Source: Candidatus Alloruminococcus vanvlietii (GTDB lineage Bacteria > Bacillota > Clostridia > Oscillospirales > Ruminococcaceae). From it: DNA of 36,115 nt. Positions within the stretch are counted from its first letter, which is position 1, and each line of letters opens with the position of its first letter. Made by a program: the position numbers and the translations under genes. Shown here piece after piece: positions 15,303 to 22,514 of this stretch. The notes beneath the pieces are model-generated. The model made no database searches and had not been told where the DNA came from. It saw only the letters and a program-made list of their open reading frames with translations. The stretch covers positions 1 through 36,115 of the forward strand of contig CAJFVS010000007.1 of the NCBI GenBank assembly GCA_904420505.1, written 5' to 3'.

Positions 15303-16661
15303 ATGTCCAAAGAAAGTTCCTTTACCGCTTGGTTTGCCAAATACGTTTCGTTAAATGTGTTGAGCATGACCGGCTTATCTTTGTATATTTTGGTGGATAC
15401 CTTTTTTGTCGCCAAAGGCATGGGCAACCAGGGCCTTACCGCGCTGAACCTGGTCATCCCGGTGTATAATGCCATCAACGCCGTGGGTTTGATGATTGGC
15501 ATGGGGGCGGCTACGCGTTTTACCATGCTGCGTGCCCAAAACCGCCAGCAGGCGGCGGATGGGGCCTTTACCCATGCGTTTGTGCTGGGCTGCGCATTTG
15601 GGGTTGTATTTACCGTGCTGGGCGTATTGTTTTCGGATAAACTGGTGTATTTTTTAGGTGCGCGCGGGGAGATTATCCCCCTGGCCAATTCGTATATCCG
15701 CACGATTTTGTGCTTTTCGTTGGCGTTTATTTTAAACCAGGTTTTTGTCTGCTTTGTGCGCAACGACCAACGCCCCAAACTGGCAATGGCCGCTATGATT
15801 TCCGGCAGTTTGTTAAATGTGCTGCTGGATTATATTTTCATCTTCCCCTTTGGCTGGGGCATGTTCGGCGCGGCGGCCGCCACCTGCTGTTCGCCCATAG
15901 CCAGCATGATCATCCTGTCTTCCCACCGCATCCAAAAACACAACCATTTTCATTTTACCCGCTGCCGCCCGCAGCCAAAAATTGCCGGGCGCATCTGTGC
16001 GCTGGGCTCCGCTTCCTTTATCACCGAGATTTCTTCCGGCATTGTAATTATGCTGTTTAATTACACCATTTTGTCCATCTCGCCGCAAGTAGGGGTGGCC
16101 GCCTATGGGGTCATCACCAACCTTGCCATTATCGTAATGGCCATCTTCACCGGCATTGCGCAGGGCATTCAGCCCATTGTCAGCCACCTGCGGGGCAAAA
16201 ACGATGTGCCGGGCATGTGCAAAGCGCTGTATATGGGGCTGGGGCTTTCACTGGTGCTTGGCGGGGTGTTCTTTTTGTGCGGTGCGCTGTTCCCGCAGCA
16301 GCTGGTGGGCATCTTCAACAAAGACGGCGACCAGGCGTTTTTGCAATTGGCGGTGCAGGGCGTGCGCATTTATTTCATCGCGTTTTGGTTTATGGGGCTG
16401 AACATTGTAACCGGCTCGTTTTTCTCCTCCATCGGCCAGGCGCGCTCGGGCTTTTTCATCACCCTGGGCCGCGGCCTTGTGCTGGTAATTGCGCTGCTGT
16501 TTGTATTGTCGCCCATATGGGGCATGCTGGGCGTTTGGCTTGCCACCCCTTTGGCCGAGGCCCTTTGCCTGCCGGCAACGCTTTTGCTGCTGCACCGCTT
16601 TGTAAAAAAAGGCCCTCCGCAAACGGCAAACGCCCCTGCAACTGCAAACGACATCTTCTAA
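15303..16661 (+). CDS. MATE family efflux transporter (MerR-controlled)
   Basis: 452-aa integral membrane protein with about 12 helices. It opens with VSLNVLSMTGLSLYILVDTFFVAKGMG, has LVIPVYNAINAVGLMIGMGAATRF, and the second half begins near IAQGIQPIVSHLRGKN, all typical MATE features. Similar to but clearly distinct from the MATE at 10837-12192, so the two are not a recent duplication. Exports an unknown toxic compound using an ion gradient. ATG at 15303 has AAGGAGG upstream. Divergent partner of the MerR gene and ended by the terminator at 16677. Confidence 0.92.
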   Translation: MSKESSFTAWFAKYVSLNVLSMTGLSLYILVDTFFVAKGMGNQGLTALNLVIPVYNAINAVGLMIGMGAATRFTMLRAQNRQQAADGAFTHAFVLGCAFGVVFTVLGVLFSDKLVYFLGARGEIIPLANSYIRTILCFSLAFILNQVFVCFVRNDQRPKLAMAAMISGSLLNVLLDYIFIFPFGWGMFGAAAATCCSPIASMIILSSHRIQKHNHFHFTRCRPQPKIAGRICALGSASFITEISSGIVIMLFNYTILSISPQVGVAAYGVITNLAIIVMAIFTGIAQGIQPIVSHLRGKNDVPGMCKALYMGLGLSLVLGGVFFLCGALFPQQLVGIFNKDGDQAFLQLAVQGVRIYFIAFWFMGLNIVTGSFFSSIGQARSGFFITLGRGLVLVIALLFVLSPIWGMLGVWLATPLAEALCLPATLLLLHRFVKKGPPQTANAPATANDIF

Positions 16662-16676
16662 TATCCTCTTTATAAG

Positions 16677-16702
16677 GACGGGGCGCAATGCTCCGTCTTT
16701 TT
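16677..16702 (+). terminator. Terminator after the second MATE gene
   Basis: Hairpin GACGGGG ... CTCCGTC (16677-16697) followed by TTTTTA on the plus strand, 15 bp after the stop codon. Confidence 0.75.
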
Positions 16703-16715
16703 ATTGATTCTTTAT

Positions 16716-16776
16716 GTAAAGTTTACTTGACATTTTTTCTCCTGTCCGTTATACTGTATGTAAAGTTAGCTTTACA
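16716..16776 (+). promoter_or_regulatory. Promoter of the XRE operon with flanking palindromic operators
   Basis: -35 TTGACA (16727-16732), 17-bp spacer, -10 TATACT (16750-16755). Abutting the -35 on its upstream side is GTAAA-G-TTTAC (16716-16726), and just after the -10 is TGTAAAG-TTAG-CTTTACA (16759-16776), a perfect inverted repeat. The shared GTAAAG/CTTTAC half-site suggests two binding sites for the XRE repressor encoded next, giving autorepression. Confidence 0.75.
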
Positions 16777-16800
16777 TCAAAACACGCAGGAGGTGGGTAT

Positions 16801-17004
16801 GTGAAAAACCGTTTGGAACAAATCCGCAAAGAGCGCGCTATTAAGCAGGAGGATTTGGCACACGCGCTGGGGGTATCCCGCCAGACCATCTGTTCGCTGG
16901 AAAACGGGCGGTACAACCCTTCTATTCTGCTGGCGTTTAAAATCGCCCGGTACTTTGGCATGGCTATTGAAGAAATTTTTATTTATGAGGAGGAAGAATC
17001 ATGA
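16801..17004 (+). CDS. Small XRE-family (Cro/CI-like) repressor
   Basis: 67 aa, essentially one helix-turn-helix domain: LEQIRKERAIKQEDLAHALGVSRQTICSLENGRYNPSILLAFKIARYF, with an acidic end. This matches the small YgzD/XRE group that accompanies membrane proteins in Firmicutes. The start is the GTG at 16801 with AGGAGG seven bases upstream. Its TGA overlaps the ATG of the membrane gene (ATGA), so the two are translationally coupled. It likely represses its own promoter through the GTAAAG/CTTTAC palindromes. Confidence 0.88.
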   Translation: MKNRLEQIRKERAIKQEDLAHALGVSRQTICSLENGRYNPSILLAFKIARYFGMAIEEIFIYEEEES

Positions 17005-17438
17005 AAAACCCGTTGTGTGTATTCAAGCGTTCTCGCGCATTTACCGTTGTGCTCATCGCGCTGGGCGCGGTACTGTTTTTGGGCGGCATCCTGCTGGTAT
17101 TGCTCGAGCGCAGCGACCGCTACACCATGTTTTACGGCTTTTTAACCGGCTTGGGGCTGTGCTGGCTGGTAATCGGCTGCATCCGCCACTGGCGCATCAA
17201 GCGTAACCCCGCCATTGTGCTGGAGGAAGAAATCGACCAAAAAGACGAACGCCACCAGGCCATCCGCAGCCGCGCGGGATATTACACCTTTTTGCTGTGG
17301 TTTGTGTTGCTGTTTGTTTCCATTATCGCGCTTGTCTTTTTGTCTTATAAAACCGCGTCGCTTGTTTTGTGCGGGGTGCTGGTGTTGATGGCCGTTACAT
17401 TCCTGCTGTTTTATGCCCTGCTGCAAAAACGCATGTAA
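17001..17438 (+). CDS. Small four-helix membrane protein (DUF2178-like)
   Basis: 145 aa with four predicted membrane helices, around residues 13-35, 44-62, 90-112 and 115-140. Between helices 2 and 3 lies a charged cytoplasmic loop with EEEIDQKDERHQAIRSRAGYY; the DER...IR...AG pattern is typical of DUF2178-type proteins paired with small XRE repressors. No function is known; roles in signalling to the repressor or antimicrobial-peptide immunity are only suggestions. Translationally coupled to the repressor gene. Confidence 0.72.
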   Translation: MKNPLCVFKRSRAFTVVLIALGAVLFLGGILLVLLERSDRYTMFYGFLTGLGLCWLVIGCIRHWRIKRNPAIVLEEEIDQKDERHQAIRSRAGYYTFLLWFVLLFVSIIALVFLSYKTASLVLCGVLVLMAVTFLLFYALLQKRM

Positions 17439-17457
17439 AAACACCCCTCCATCCGGC

Positions 17458-17529
17458 GCGTTGTTGTAGGAAAATTCACAGGGGGCGGCTGCCAGCCGCC
17501 CCCTGCATAATGTTTTCCTGTTGTAACGC
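17458..17529 (+). terminator. Long imperfect hairpin between the XRE operon and the transporter
   Basis: Core: perfect 12-bp GC-rich arms CAGGGGGCGGCT (17479-17490) and AGCCGCCCCCTG (17494-17505) with a three-base loop. Outer arms AGGAAAA/TTTTCCT and GCGTT/AACGC continue the pairing, separated by GTTGT on both sides. It lies between converging genes and probably ends both transcripts, though there is no classical T run. Confidence 0.5.
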
Positions 17530-17566
17530 CCCGCCATGGGGGAGTGTTTTGCGGTTATAGGGCTAT

Positions 17567-18934
17567 TTAAAAGAATTTTTGCACATAGCCGGATACAAAC
17601 ACCAACAGCACAATCACCGGCAGGATATATGAAACATATACCCTTGCCCATTTGGGAAATTTTAACCCCTTGCCGGCGTCGGCTTCGGAAATAAAGTTTT
17701 TCCAGCCCCAACCGTAACGGCTGGTACAAAACAGCAAAAAGGCCAAACTGCCCAGCGGCAGCAGGTTGTTGGAAACAATAAAGTCTTCCCAATCCTGTAT
17801 GTTCATGCCTGCCGGGGTAAAGCCCGCCAGCAAATTAAAGCCCAGCACACACGGCATGGAAAGCGCAATAATCAGCACCAGGTTGATAACAATGGCTTTT
17901 TTGCGGGGAATGCCCCAACGGTCCATTGTGCAGCTAATAATGTTTTCAAACACCGCAATCACGGTGGAAAGAGATGCAAAGCTCATAAAGATAAAGAACA
18001 ATACGCCCCAAATCTGGCCGCCGGCCATCTGGTTAAAAATATTGGGCAGCGTTACAAAAACAAGCCCGGGGCCTTCGCCGGGGTTTACCCCAAAGGCAAA
18101 GCAGGCCGGAAAGATAATCAAACCCGCTGTAAGCGCCACAAAGGTGTCCAGCGCGCAGATGTTCACCACTTCGCCCATAAGCGAACGGTCTTTGTCAATA
18201 TAGCTGCCAAAAATGGCCATAGCGCCAATGCCAAGGCTAAGGGTAAAAAACGCCTGGCCCATCGCGGCAAATATCGCTTCAAAAATGCCGTTTTCCACCA
18301 TTTTGCCAAAATCCGGCACCAGGTAAAATTTCAGCCCTTCTATGGCTTCGCCGCCCAGCGTAAGCGACCGCACCGCCAACACCAGCATAATCACCAGCAG
18401 CATCACCATCATCACTTTGGTAATGCGCTCCACCCCTTTTTGGAAGCCCAGCGCACAAATACCAAACGAAATAAGCACGGTAATAACCATCCAGAATGTC
18501 AGTTCCGCCGGGTTTGCCAGCATGTTGTTAAACACCTGGCTTACCCCTTCGGCGCTTTGGCCTACAAAATCACCCTTCGCCATTTTTACAATGTAAGAGA
18601 GCATCCAGCCGCCTACTACGGTGTAAAACATCATAAGCAAATAGTTGCCTGCCACCGCAAAATGCCCGGCTATATGCCATTTGCTGCCTTTGGGTTCCAA
18701 CGCCTGGTAAGCTTTGGCAATCGATTTTTGGCTGGCCCGCCCCACGGCAAATTCCATTGCCATAATCGGCATGCCCAAAATAACCAAAAATACCAAATAA
18801 ATCAATACAAACGCCGCACCGCCGTATTGACCCGTTATGTAGGGAAACCGCCATACATTTCCCAGGCCGATGGCACAGCCTGCCGAAATGAGGATGAATC
18901 CCAAGCGGGATGAAAACCGCTCGCGTTTTTCCAT
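17567..18934 (-). CDS. Neurotransmitter:sodium symporter family amino-acid transporter
   Basis: 455-aa inner-membrane protein, about 11 helices, the usual length for bacterial NSS members such as LeuT, MhsT and TnaT. Helix 1 carries the sodium- and substrate-binding signature (SAGCAIGLGNVWRFPYITGQYGGAAF, interrupted near GLGNVWRFPY), and helix 6 the unwound region within MGQAFFTLSLGIGAM. It imports an amino acid with sodium. Substrate cannot be read from sequence. ATG at 18934 has AAGGAGGAG upstream. It has its own promoter (18987-19015), and an orphan-looking T-box leader lies 300 bp further upstream on the same strand. Confidence 0.92.
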   Translation of the reverse strand: MEKRERFSSRLGFILISAGCAIGLGNVWRFPYITGQYGGAAFVLIYLVFLVILGMPIMAMEFAVGRASQKSIAKAYQALEPKGSKWHIAGHFAVAGNYLLMMFYTVVGGWMLSYIVKMAKGDFVGQSAEGVSQVFNNMLANPAELTFWMVITVLISFGICALGFQKGVERITKVMMVMLLVIMLVLAVRSLTLGGEAIEGLKFYLVPDFGKMVENGIFEAIFAAMGQAFFTLSLGIGAMAIFGSYIDKDRSLMGEVVNICALDTFVALTAGLIIFPACFAFGVNPGEGPGLVFVTLPNIFNQMAGGQIWGVLFFIFMSFASLSTVIAVFENIISCTMDRWGIPRKKAIVINLVLIIALSMPCVLGFNLLAGFTPAGMNIQDWEDFIVSNNLLPLGSLAFLLFCTSRYGWGWKNFISEADAGKGLKFPKWARVYVSYILPVIVLLVFVSGYVQKFF

Positions 18935-18986
18935 ATTCTCTCCTCCTTAAAATTCCCCATATTGGCAATACATACCAATTGTTTTC

Positions 18987-19015
18987 ATCATATAGCATAA
19001 AAAGTATACTGTCAA
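18987..19015 (-). promoter_or_regulatory. Promoter of the NSS transporter
   Basis: Minus-strand -35 TTGACA (19015-19010), 17-bp spacer, -10 TATGAT (18992-18987), about 50 bp before the start codon. Confidence 0.7.
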
Positions 19016-19070
19016 GGCTGAAAAAATCGTGCTTTTTTAGCATATTCGCCTATATGGCCGGGTTTGCAAT

Positions 19071-19106
19071 AAAAAAGAACCCCGCCTTAAGGCGAAGCCC
19101 TTTTTT
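19071..19106 (-). terminator. Second terminator downstream of the T-box leader
   Basis: CGCC-TTAA-GGCG core extended by G-T and G-C pairs (19077-19100), flanked by an A run and a T run, so it can act in both directions. On the minus strand it would stop any T-box read-through before it reached the transporter. Confidence 0.65.
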
Positions 19107-19161
19107 GAAAAGCTTTCCGTTACCGGTTGCTTTTTATGGGTAAAATTGCAAATGCCAAACC

Positions 19162-19202
19162 GCCGCAGCCGGAAAGGGGGCATGCAAACACCCCCGGCTG
19201 CC
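19162..19202. repeat. Long hairpin between T-box terminator and second terminator
   Basis: GCAGCC with GGCTGC as outer arms and GGGGG with CCCCC as inner arms, with a short bulge. No T run follows. It is the only marked structure in the non-coding gap between the T-box and the second terminator. Confidence 0.4.
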
Positions 19203-19234
19203 AAAAACCTTCTAACGTTGTTTTGCAAACCAAA

Positions 19235-19530
19235 TAAAAAACCCCGCCTTCAGCTGCTTGCCGAAGACGAGGTGAAATTCACTCCCGCGGTACCACTTCT
19301 CTTGCCATACAATATGGCCGCTCTCTGCAACAGCCAGCCCCTGCCGGCGATTGCATATCCTGTTAACGGGGGAATCCCGGCCGTACCTACTTGGCGTATG
19401 CCTTTGGGCAGGCAGCTCCCAGGGGAGAGATTTTGCCGCCGCTTACCGGTTTACAGCATCCACCGGCTCTCTGCAAAGCGTTTTGCAAACATCCATGTCC
19501 TGTTCATCGCTTTTGTATAGGTTTTCTTGT
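19235..19530 (-). ncRNA. T-box riboswitch leader
   Basis: Minus-strand leader with all main T-box parts: AGAGAG followed by the Stem I hairpin CCGGTGGATGCTGTAAACCGG-like region near 19440-19475, a CTGGGAGC segment, CCGTTA, the T-box core AGTGGTACCGCG (19297-19286) and a terminator whose arms are at 19241-19254 and 19261-19273, followed by TTTTTTA. It senses uncharged tRNA and prevents termination. The specifier is not certain; by position GGC (19437-19435, glycine) before AAAATC is the best candidate. Transcription starts near 19530. No intact gene follows before the next terminator. Confidence 0.88.
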
Positions 19531-19536
19531 ACCTTT

Positions 19537-19565
19537 ATTATAGGCTAGCGTTTTGGCATTGTCAA
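19537..19565 (-). promoter_or_regulatory. Promoter of the T-box transcript
   Basis: Consensus minus-strand promoter: -35 TTGACA (19565-19560), 17-bp spacer, -10 TATAAT (19542-19537). Predicted start is near 19530. Confidence 0.88.
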
Positions 19566-19629
19566 CGCCAAAACCTCACAAAACGCTTTGCACCATCCCC
19601 CAATTTTTAGCAATTCAACCCAACCGGCC

Positions 19630-20424
19630 TTACTGTTTGCCAGAACAAAACAGCGGCTGGTATGCTGCGGGCACACGCTGCGGCCATAGGCCGGCGCTTT
19701 GGCGCACCTGCATAATTTGCTTTTGTAAAAACGTGCAGTAATACAGCCCTTCTTCCTCCTGCCCGGCCAACGCCAGCACATGTTTGGCTTCCTCCGCAGA
19801 CTGCATCTCCCATGGGGTAAACGCGCACGAACGCCCTTTTTCCTCCCCCGGCGCATTGGCCATGGCAATGCCGACTTGGTTTTCGCAGGCGCGCACAGCC
19901 AGCTGCTGCAAATAAAAGGGGCGGATTTGCCGGTTGGAATCCACCAGCACAACCTGCGCGCCCAGCAGCCGCAGCATCCGTGCGCTTTCGGGGAAATCGG
20001 CGTCATGGTCGCTCATTAGCCCTATGTCAAAACCGTGCACCCTGGCAACGCCAAAGCGTTCCCCATGGCCAAATGCCGGGGCATCCAGCGGATGTACGCT
20101 GTCGTATTCCAAGGCAATGCGCCCCTGTTCGTCAATGAGCAACGTTTTGTCCAGCAATTCGCCTTTTTGCGTAAAAGCGCCCGCCACAACGATGGCAATC
20201 TGCAGTTGTCCGGCCGTTGCGCACAATGCCTGTTGCGCCGCGGATGATGAAAAGCCCTCCCACGCAAGAGGGCCGCCCCCTCCGTTTAACCACAGCCGCG
20301 GGAACAACACCAGATGCGCTCCCCCTTTTTTGGCCTGAAGCGCAATTTTTTGGCAGTCCTCCAGGTTTTGTTCCACATGGCCGTGCGCATGTTTTTGTAC
20401 CAACGCAACACACAGTTCTTCCAT
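19630..20424 (-). CDS. Nitrilase-superfamily protein lacking the catalytic triad
   Basis: 264 aa with the carbon-nitrogen hydrolase fold: conserved LVLFP strand, GFDIGLMSDHDADFPESARML, LAVRACENQVGIAMAN and a C-terminal sandwich segment. All three catalytic positions are altered. The Glu after FP is Arg43 (FPRLWL), the Lys in Y-x-K-x-H is Ser109 (YDSVH), and the nucleophilic Cys in the IC-Y-D motif is Asp139 (MSDHD). It is therefore not expected to hydrolyse amides or nitriles and is best called a pseudoenzyme. The frame is intact and the ATG at 20424 has GGGAGGGAGAGA upstream, so it is expressed rather than a decayed gene. Confidence 0.82.
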   Translation of the reverse strand: MEELCVALVQKHAHGHVEQNLEDCQKIALQAKKGGAHLVLFPRLWLNGGGGPLAWEGFSSSAAQQALCATAGQLQIAIVVAGAFTQKGELLDKTLLIDEQGRIALEYDSVHPLDAPAFGHGERFGVARVHGFDIGLMSDHDADFPESARMLRLLGAQVVLVDSNRQIRPFYLQQLAVRACENQVGIAMANAPGEEKGRSCAFTPWEMQSAEEAKHVLALAGQEEEGLYYCTFLQKQIMQVRQSAGLWPQRVPAAYQPLFCSGKQ

Positions 20425-20465
20425 ATCTCTCCCTCCCTGCTTTTGTTGCTCAACCCTTTTAACTG

Positions 20466-20471
20466 ATTATA
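20466..20471 (-). promoter_or_regulatory. Possible -10 box for the nitrilase-like gene
   Basis: Perfect TATAAT on the minus strand 42 bp ahead of the start codon. The -35 region (CTGGAT) is poor, so an activator or weak expression is likely. Confidence 0.35.
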
Positions 20472-20597
20472 ACACAATTTCCAAAATTATCCAGTATTTT
20501 TTTCCAAATTTATACAGAATTTTCCAAAATACGCCTTTTTTTACAAAAATGAGTTGCCATCATTTTGCAACCATTCGGTGGTATTATCAAAGCACAC

Positions 20598-20626
20598 TTG
20601 TAAGAAAAATGCAAACCGTGTATACT
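20598..20626 (+). promoter_or_regulatory. Promoter of the 84-aa gene
   Basis: -35 TTGTAA (20598-20603), 17-bp spacer, -10 TATACT (20621-20626), 30 bp ahead of the start codon. Confidence 0.6.
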
Positions 20627-20655
20627 GGAATATACAAAAGCAAGGAGGCCCCAAC

Positions 20656-20910
20656 ATGCTGGATTTGCGTGAAATCGCCTATTATGCAGCCAATAACCCT
20701 TTTTACGGCAGTCAAGGCAAGCTGCGGTTTTTGTTAAAGCCCAATTTGGAAGAAAACACCCTGTTGGTTTACACCTGGCAGGAGGACGTCTGCTTTGATT
20801 TGGCAAAAGGCCCTTCCTGCAAAAGCTTCCCCCTTACCCAGCAGGGGCTTGAGGAAGCCAATGCTTATCTAACCGCCTGCGCACAAGCGCTTGGGCAGGG
20901 CCAATGGTAA
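20656..20910 (+). CDS. Small protein of unknown function (84 aa)
   Basis: I do not recognise the family. The product is soluble, with no membrane helix or signal peptide. It has LREIAYYAANNPFYGSQGKLRFLL near the start, a beta-rich middle (TLLVYTWQEDVCFDL) and a helical end (QQGLEEANAYLTACAQAL). Expression is well supported by its own promoter, AAGGAGG eight bases before the ATG at 20656, and a terminator 10 bp after the stop. It is monocistronic and is the last chromosomal gene before the phage-derived cassette. Confidence 0.75.
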   Translation: MLDLREIAYYAANNPFYGSQGKLRFLLKPNLEENTLLVYTWQEDVCFDLAKGPSCKSFPLTQQGLEEANAYLTACAQALGQGQW

Positions 20911-20920
20911 AACCTTTTGA

Positions 20921-20957
20921 AAATCCCCCCGGAAGGAACGCTTCCGAGGGGATTTTT
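20921..20957 (+). terminator. Terminator after the 84-aa gene, at the edge of the phage cassette
   Basis: Two-tier hairpin: AAATCCCC/GGGGATTT outer arms and CGGAAG/CTTCCG inner arms (20921-20955), followed by T residues on the plus strand. As its A-rich left flank gives a T run on the minus strand, it may also stop the cassette transcript ending at 20977. Confidence 0.85.
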
Positions 20958-20976
20958 TCATGCCTTTTGGTTTTGT

Positions 20977-21396
20977 TTATTTAATCAAATTGTACAAACG
21001 CAAAGCGTTAAGCAAATCGTTTAAGCGGTTGCCAACATCCGAGATGGTAACCGAACCGGATAGGTTGGGCACGGTAAGCTGTCCGCGCCCAACGCTTCCG
21101 CCAAAAAAGGTCAAATACGTCCCCGCATGCCCCCAAATCGACCAGTTTACCGCATCCGACCTTTTGGGCGGGCCCACTTTGTATTCCACCACATAGGTGT
21201 TCGAATCCCGCAGGATTTTTACCCGGTCCCCCGCGGCAAATACAACGCTTGTGTTGGTTTGGTAATGCTTTTGCGTCGGCTCGGTTTCCCCGTCCAGTAT
21301 CAACGTCACCCCGTCTTCATACACCTGCGCCACCGTGGCAAATTGGGGCGGTTGTGTGTCAAAGGTTTCTTTATCCAATGTTTTGTCTTGCTGCAT
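20977..21396 (-). CDS. Small end protein of the phage cassette
   Basis: 139 aa, not recognised beyond its position. The first half (FATVAQVYEDGVTLILDGETEP, then AAGDRVKILRDSNTYVVEYKVG) looks like the small beta-barrel seen in phage baseplate or tail-tip accessory proteins. The second half ends in a helix (VGNRLNDLLNALRLYNLIK). The ATG at 21396 has AAAGGAGA upstream, and is preferred to an upstream open extension. Last gene of the cassette, right behind the hub-like gene, so probably a baseplate or fibre-tip part. Confidence 0.65.
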   Translation of the reverse strand: MQQDKTLDKETFDTQPPQFATVAQVYEDGVTLILDGETEPTQKHYQTNTSVVFAAGDRVKILRDSNTYVVEYKVGPPKRSDAVNWSIWGHAGTYLTFFGGSVGRGQLTVPNLSGSVTISDVGNRLNDLLNALRLYNLIK

Positions 21397-21410
21397 AGCT
21401 GTCTCCTTTC

Positions 21411-22514
21411 TTACCACAATTGTGTCAGCCTGCGCGCACGGTGAACCATCGCCGCGCCGGCGTGCAGCGGCATTTCCCAAGCGCTTTCCACATATACGCC
21501 CTGGGCGTTGGGATGGTCGATATACAGCACCTCGGCCTCGGAATGCATGGGCATAAGCGGCGTTTGGAAGGTGACAATTTCATACACCTGGCTGTTTTCA
21601 TGGGCAATGCGCTGCACAATGGCGTCCAAAGCCTCTTGGCTTTCCACCATATCCGGCTTGTAAATGGGGGAAACAATCCGCCGGCCGCGCTGCACGGTGG
21701 AAAGCGGCGAGGTGGGGTTGTCGTTTACATAAACGCTTTGCAGCGCCTCGTCGTTTTCCGGATTGGATACCACCGCGATAAACACATTGGGGGTGTTGTA
21801 CAAATCCTGCTCGCATAAAACTTCTGTTCCCAATACGCTTAACTGGCCGCTGGTGTATTGATAGGTGGTTTGCGCGGCCGAAGGGCTTGTGTATTTGCGC
21901 AGGCAGAATATCCCGTCTTCGTCCACGCTAATGCTTTGGAAATTGATTTGCGAAAGCAGCGTGTTTACCACCTGCAGCTTGGATGTGCCAATTTCAAACT
22001 CGCAGTCGCGCGGCAAAACGCTCTGGTTGGAGTCCGCCATCACCTGGTTAAGCCCCGCCGAATACAAAACCGAAGAAACCGCCTGGATATACGGCGTCTG
22101 CGCGGCGATAAACAGCCGGCTGGTTAAGCAGTCCTCCTGCAAAATCACGCTTTGGTCATACGCTTGCACTTCGTAATATACCCGCCCATTGCGCCAAATG
22201 CGCGTGGGGGTGGATAAAACAAACACCCCCAGCGGGAATTGCGCCCAGCCGTCCCCCATCCAAAGGCGCATGGAGGGCTTTACCAGATCGGTCAGCCAGT
22301 TGATGCGCGAATCTTCTTCAATGGTAAAGCGCGCGGTACGTTTGATGTCGGCAAAGCGGTTGAAAAAAATTTGCCCCGTTGCATCCAAACTGCAAACCTT
22401 TGCCCCATCCCGCAGCAAATCAAAGCAAAAATCCACCTTGCGCGCGCCGGTGGGTGCTAGCAGCGCCCGGTTCAATTCCTGCTGGGAATATCCCGCGTTC
22501 AAAGGCCATCTCAT
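21411..22514 (-). CDS. Tail hub/baseplate-like protein (DUF5048-type)
   Basis: 367-aa protein of the type found at the distal tail of Firmicute siphophages. The N-terminal part (RALLAPTGARKVDFCFDLLRDGAKV, FADIKRTARFTIEEDSRINWLTDLVKPSMRLWMGDGWAQFPLGVFVLSTPT) resembles the first domains of gp27/gp44-like hub proteins, and the middle (LQVVNTLLSQINFQSISVDEDGIFCLRKY) is the familiar hub segment. It lacks any C-terminal peptidase or lytic domain. ATG at 22514 overlaps the preceding stop and has GAGGTGAG upstream. Assignment is by motif resemblance and gene order. Confidence 0.7.
   Translation of the reverse strand: MRWPLNAGYSQQELNRALLAPTGARKVDFCFDLLRDGAKVCSLDATGQIFFNRFADIKRTARFTIEEDSRINWLTDLVKPSMRLWMGDGWAQFPLGVFVLSTPTRIWRNGRVYYEVQAYDQSVILQEDCLTSRLFIAAQTPYIQAVSSVLYSAGLNQVMADSNQSVLPRDCEFEIGTSKLQVVNTLLSQINFQSISVDEDGIFCLRKYTSPSAAQTTYQYTSGQLSVLGTEVLCEQDLYNTPNVFIAVVSNPENDEALQSVYVNDNPTSPLSTVQRGRRIVSPIYKPDMVESQEALDAIVQRIAHENSQVYEIVTFQTPLMPMHSEAEVLYIDHPNAQGVYVESAWEMPLHAGAAMVHRARRLTQLW

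Noticed and set aside
19037-19228. 63-codon frame right behind the T-box terminator
   Set aside because: TTG start without a ribosome binding site, and it runs through two hairpins including the second terminator, so it is not accepted as the T-box-controlled gene.
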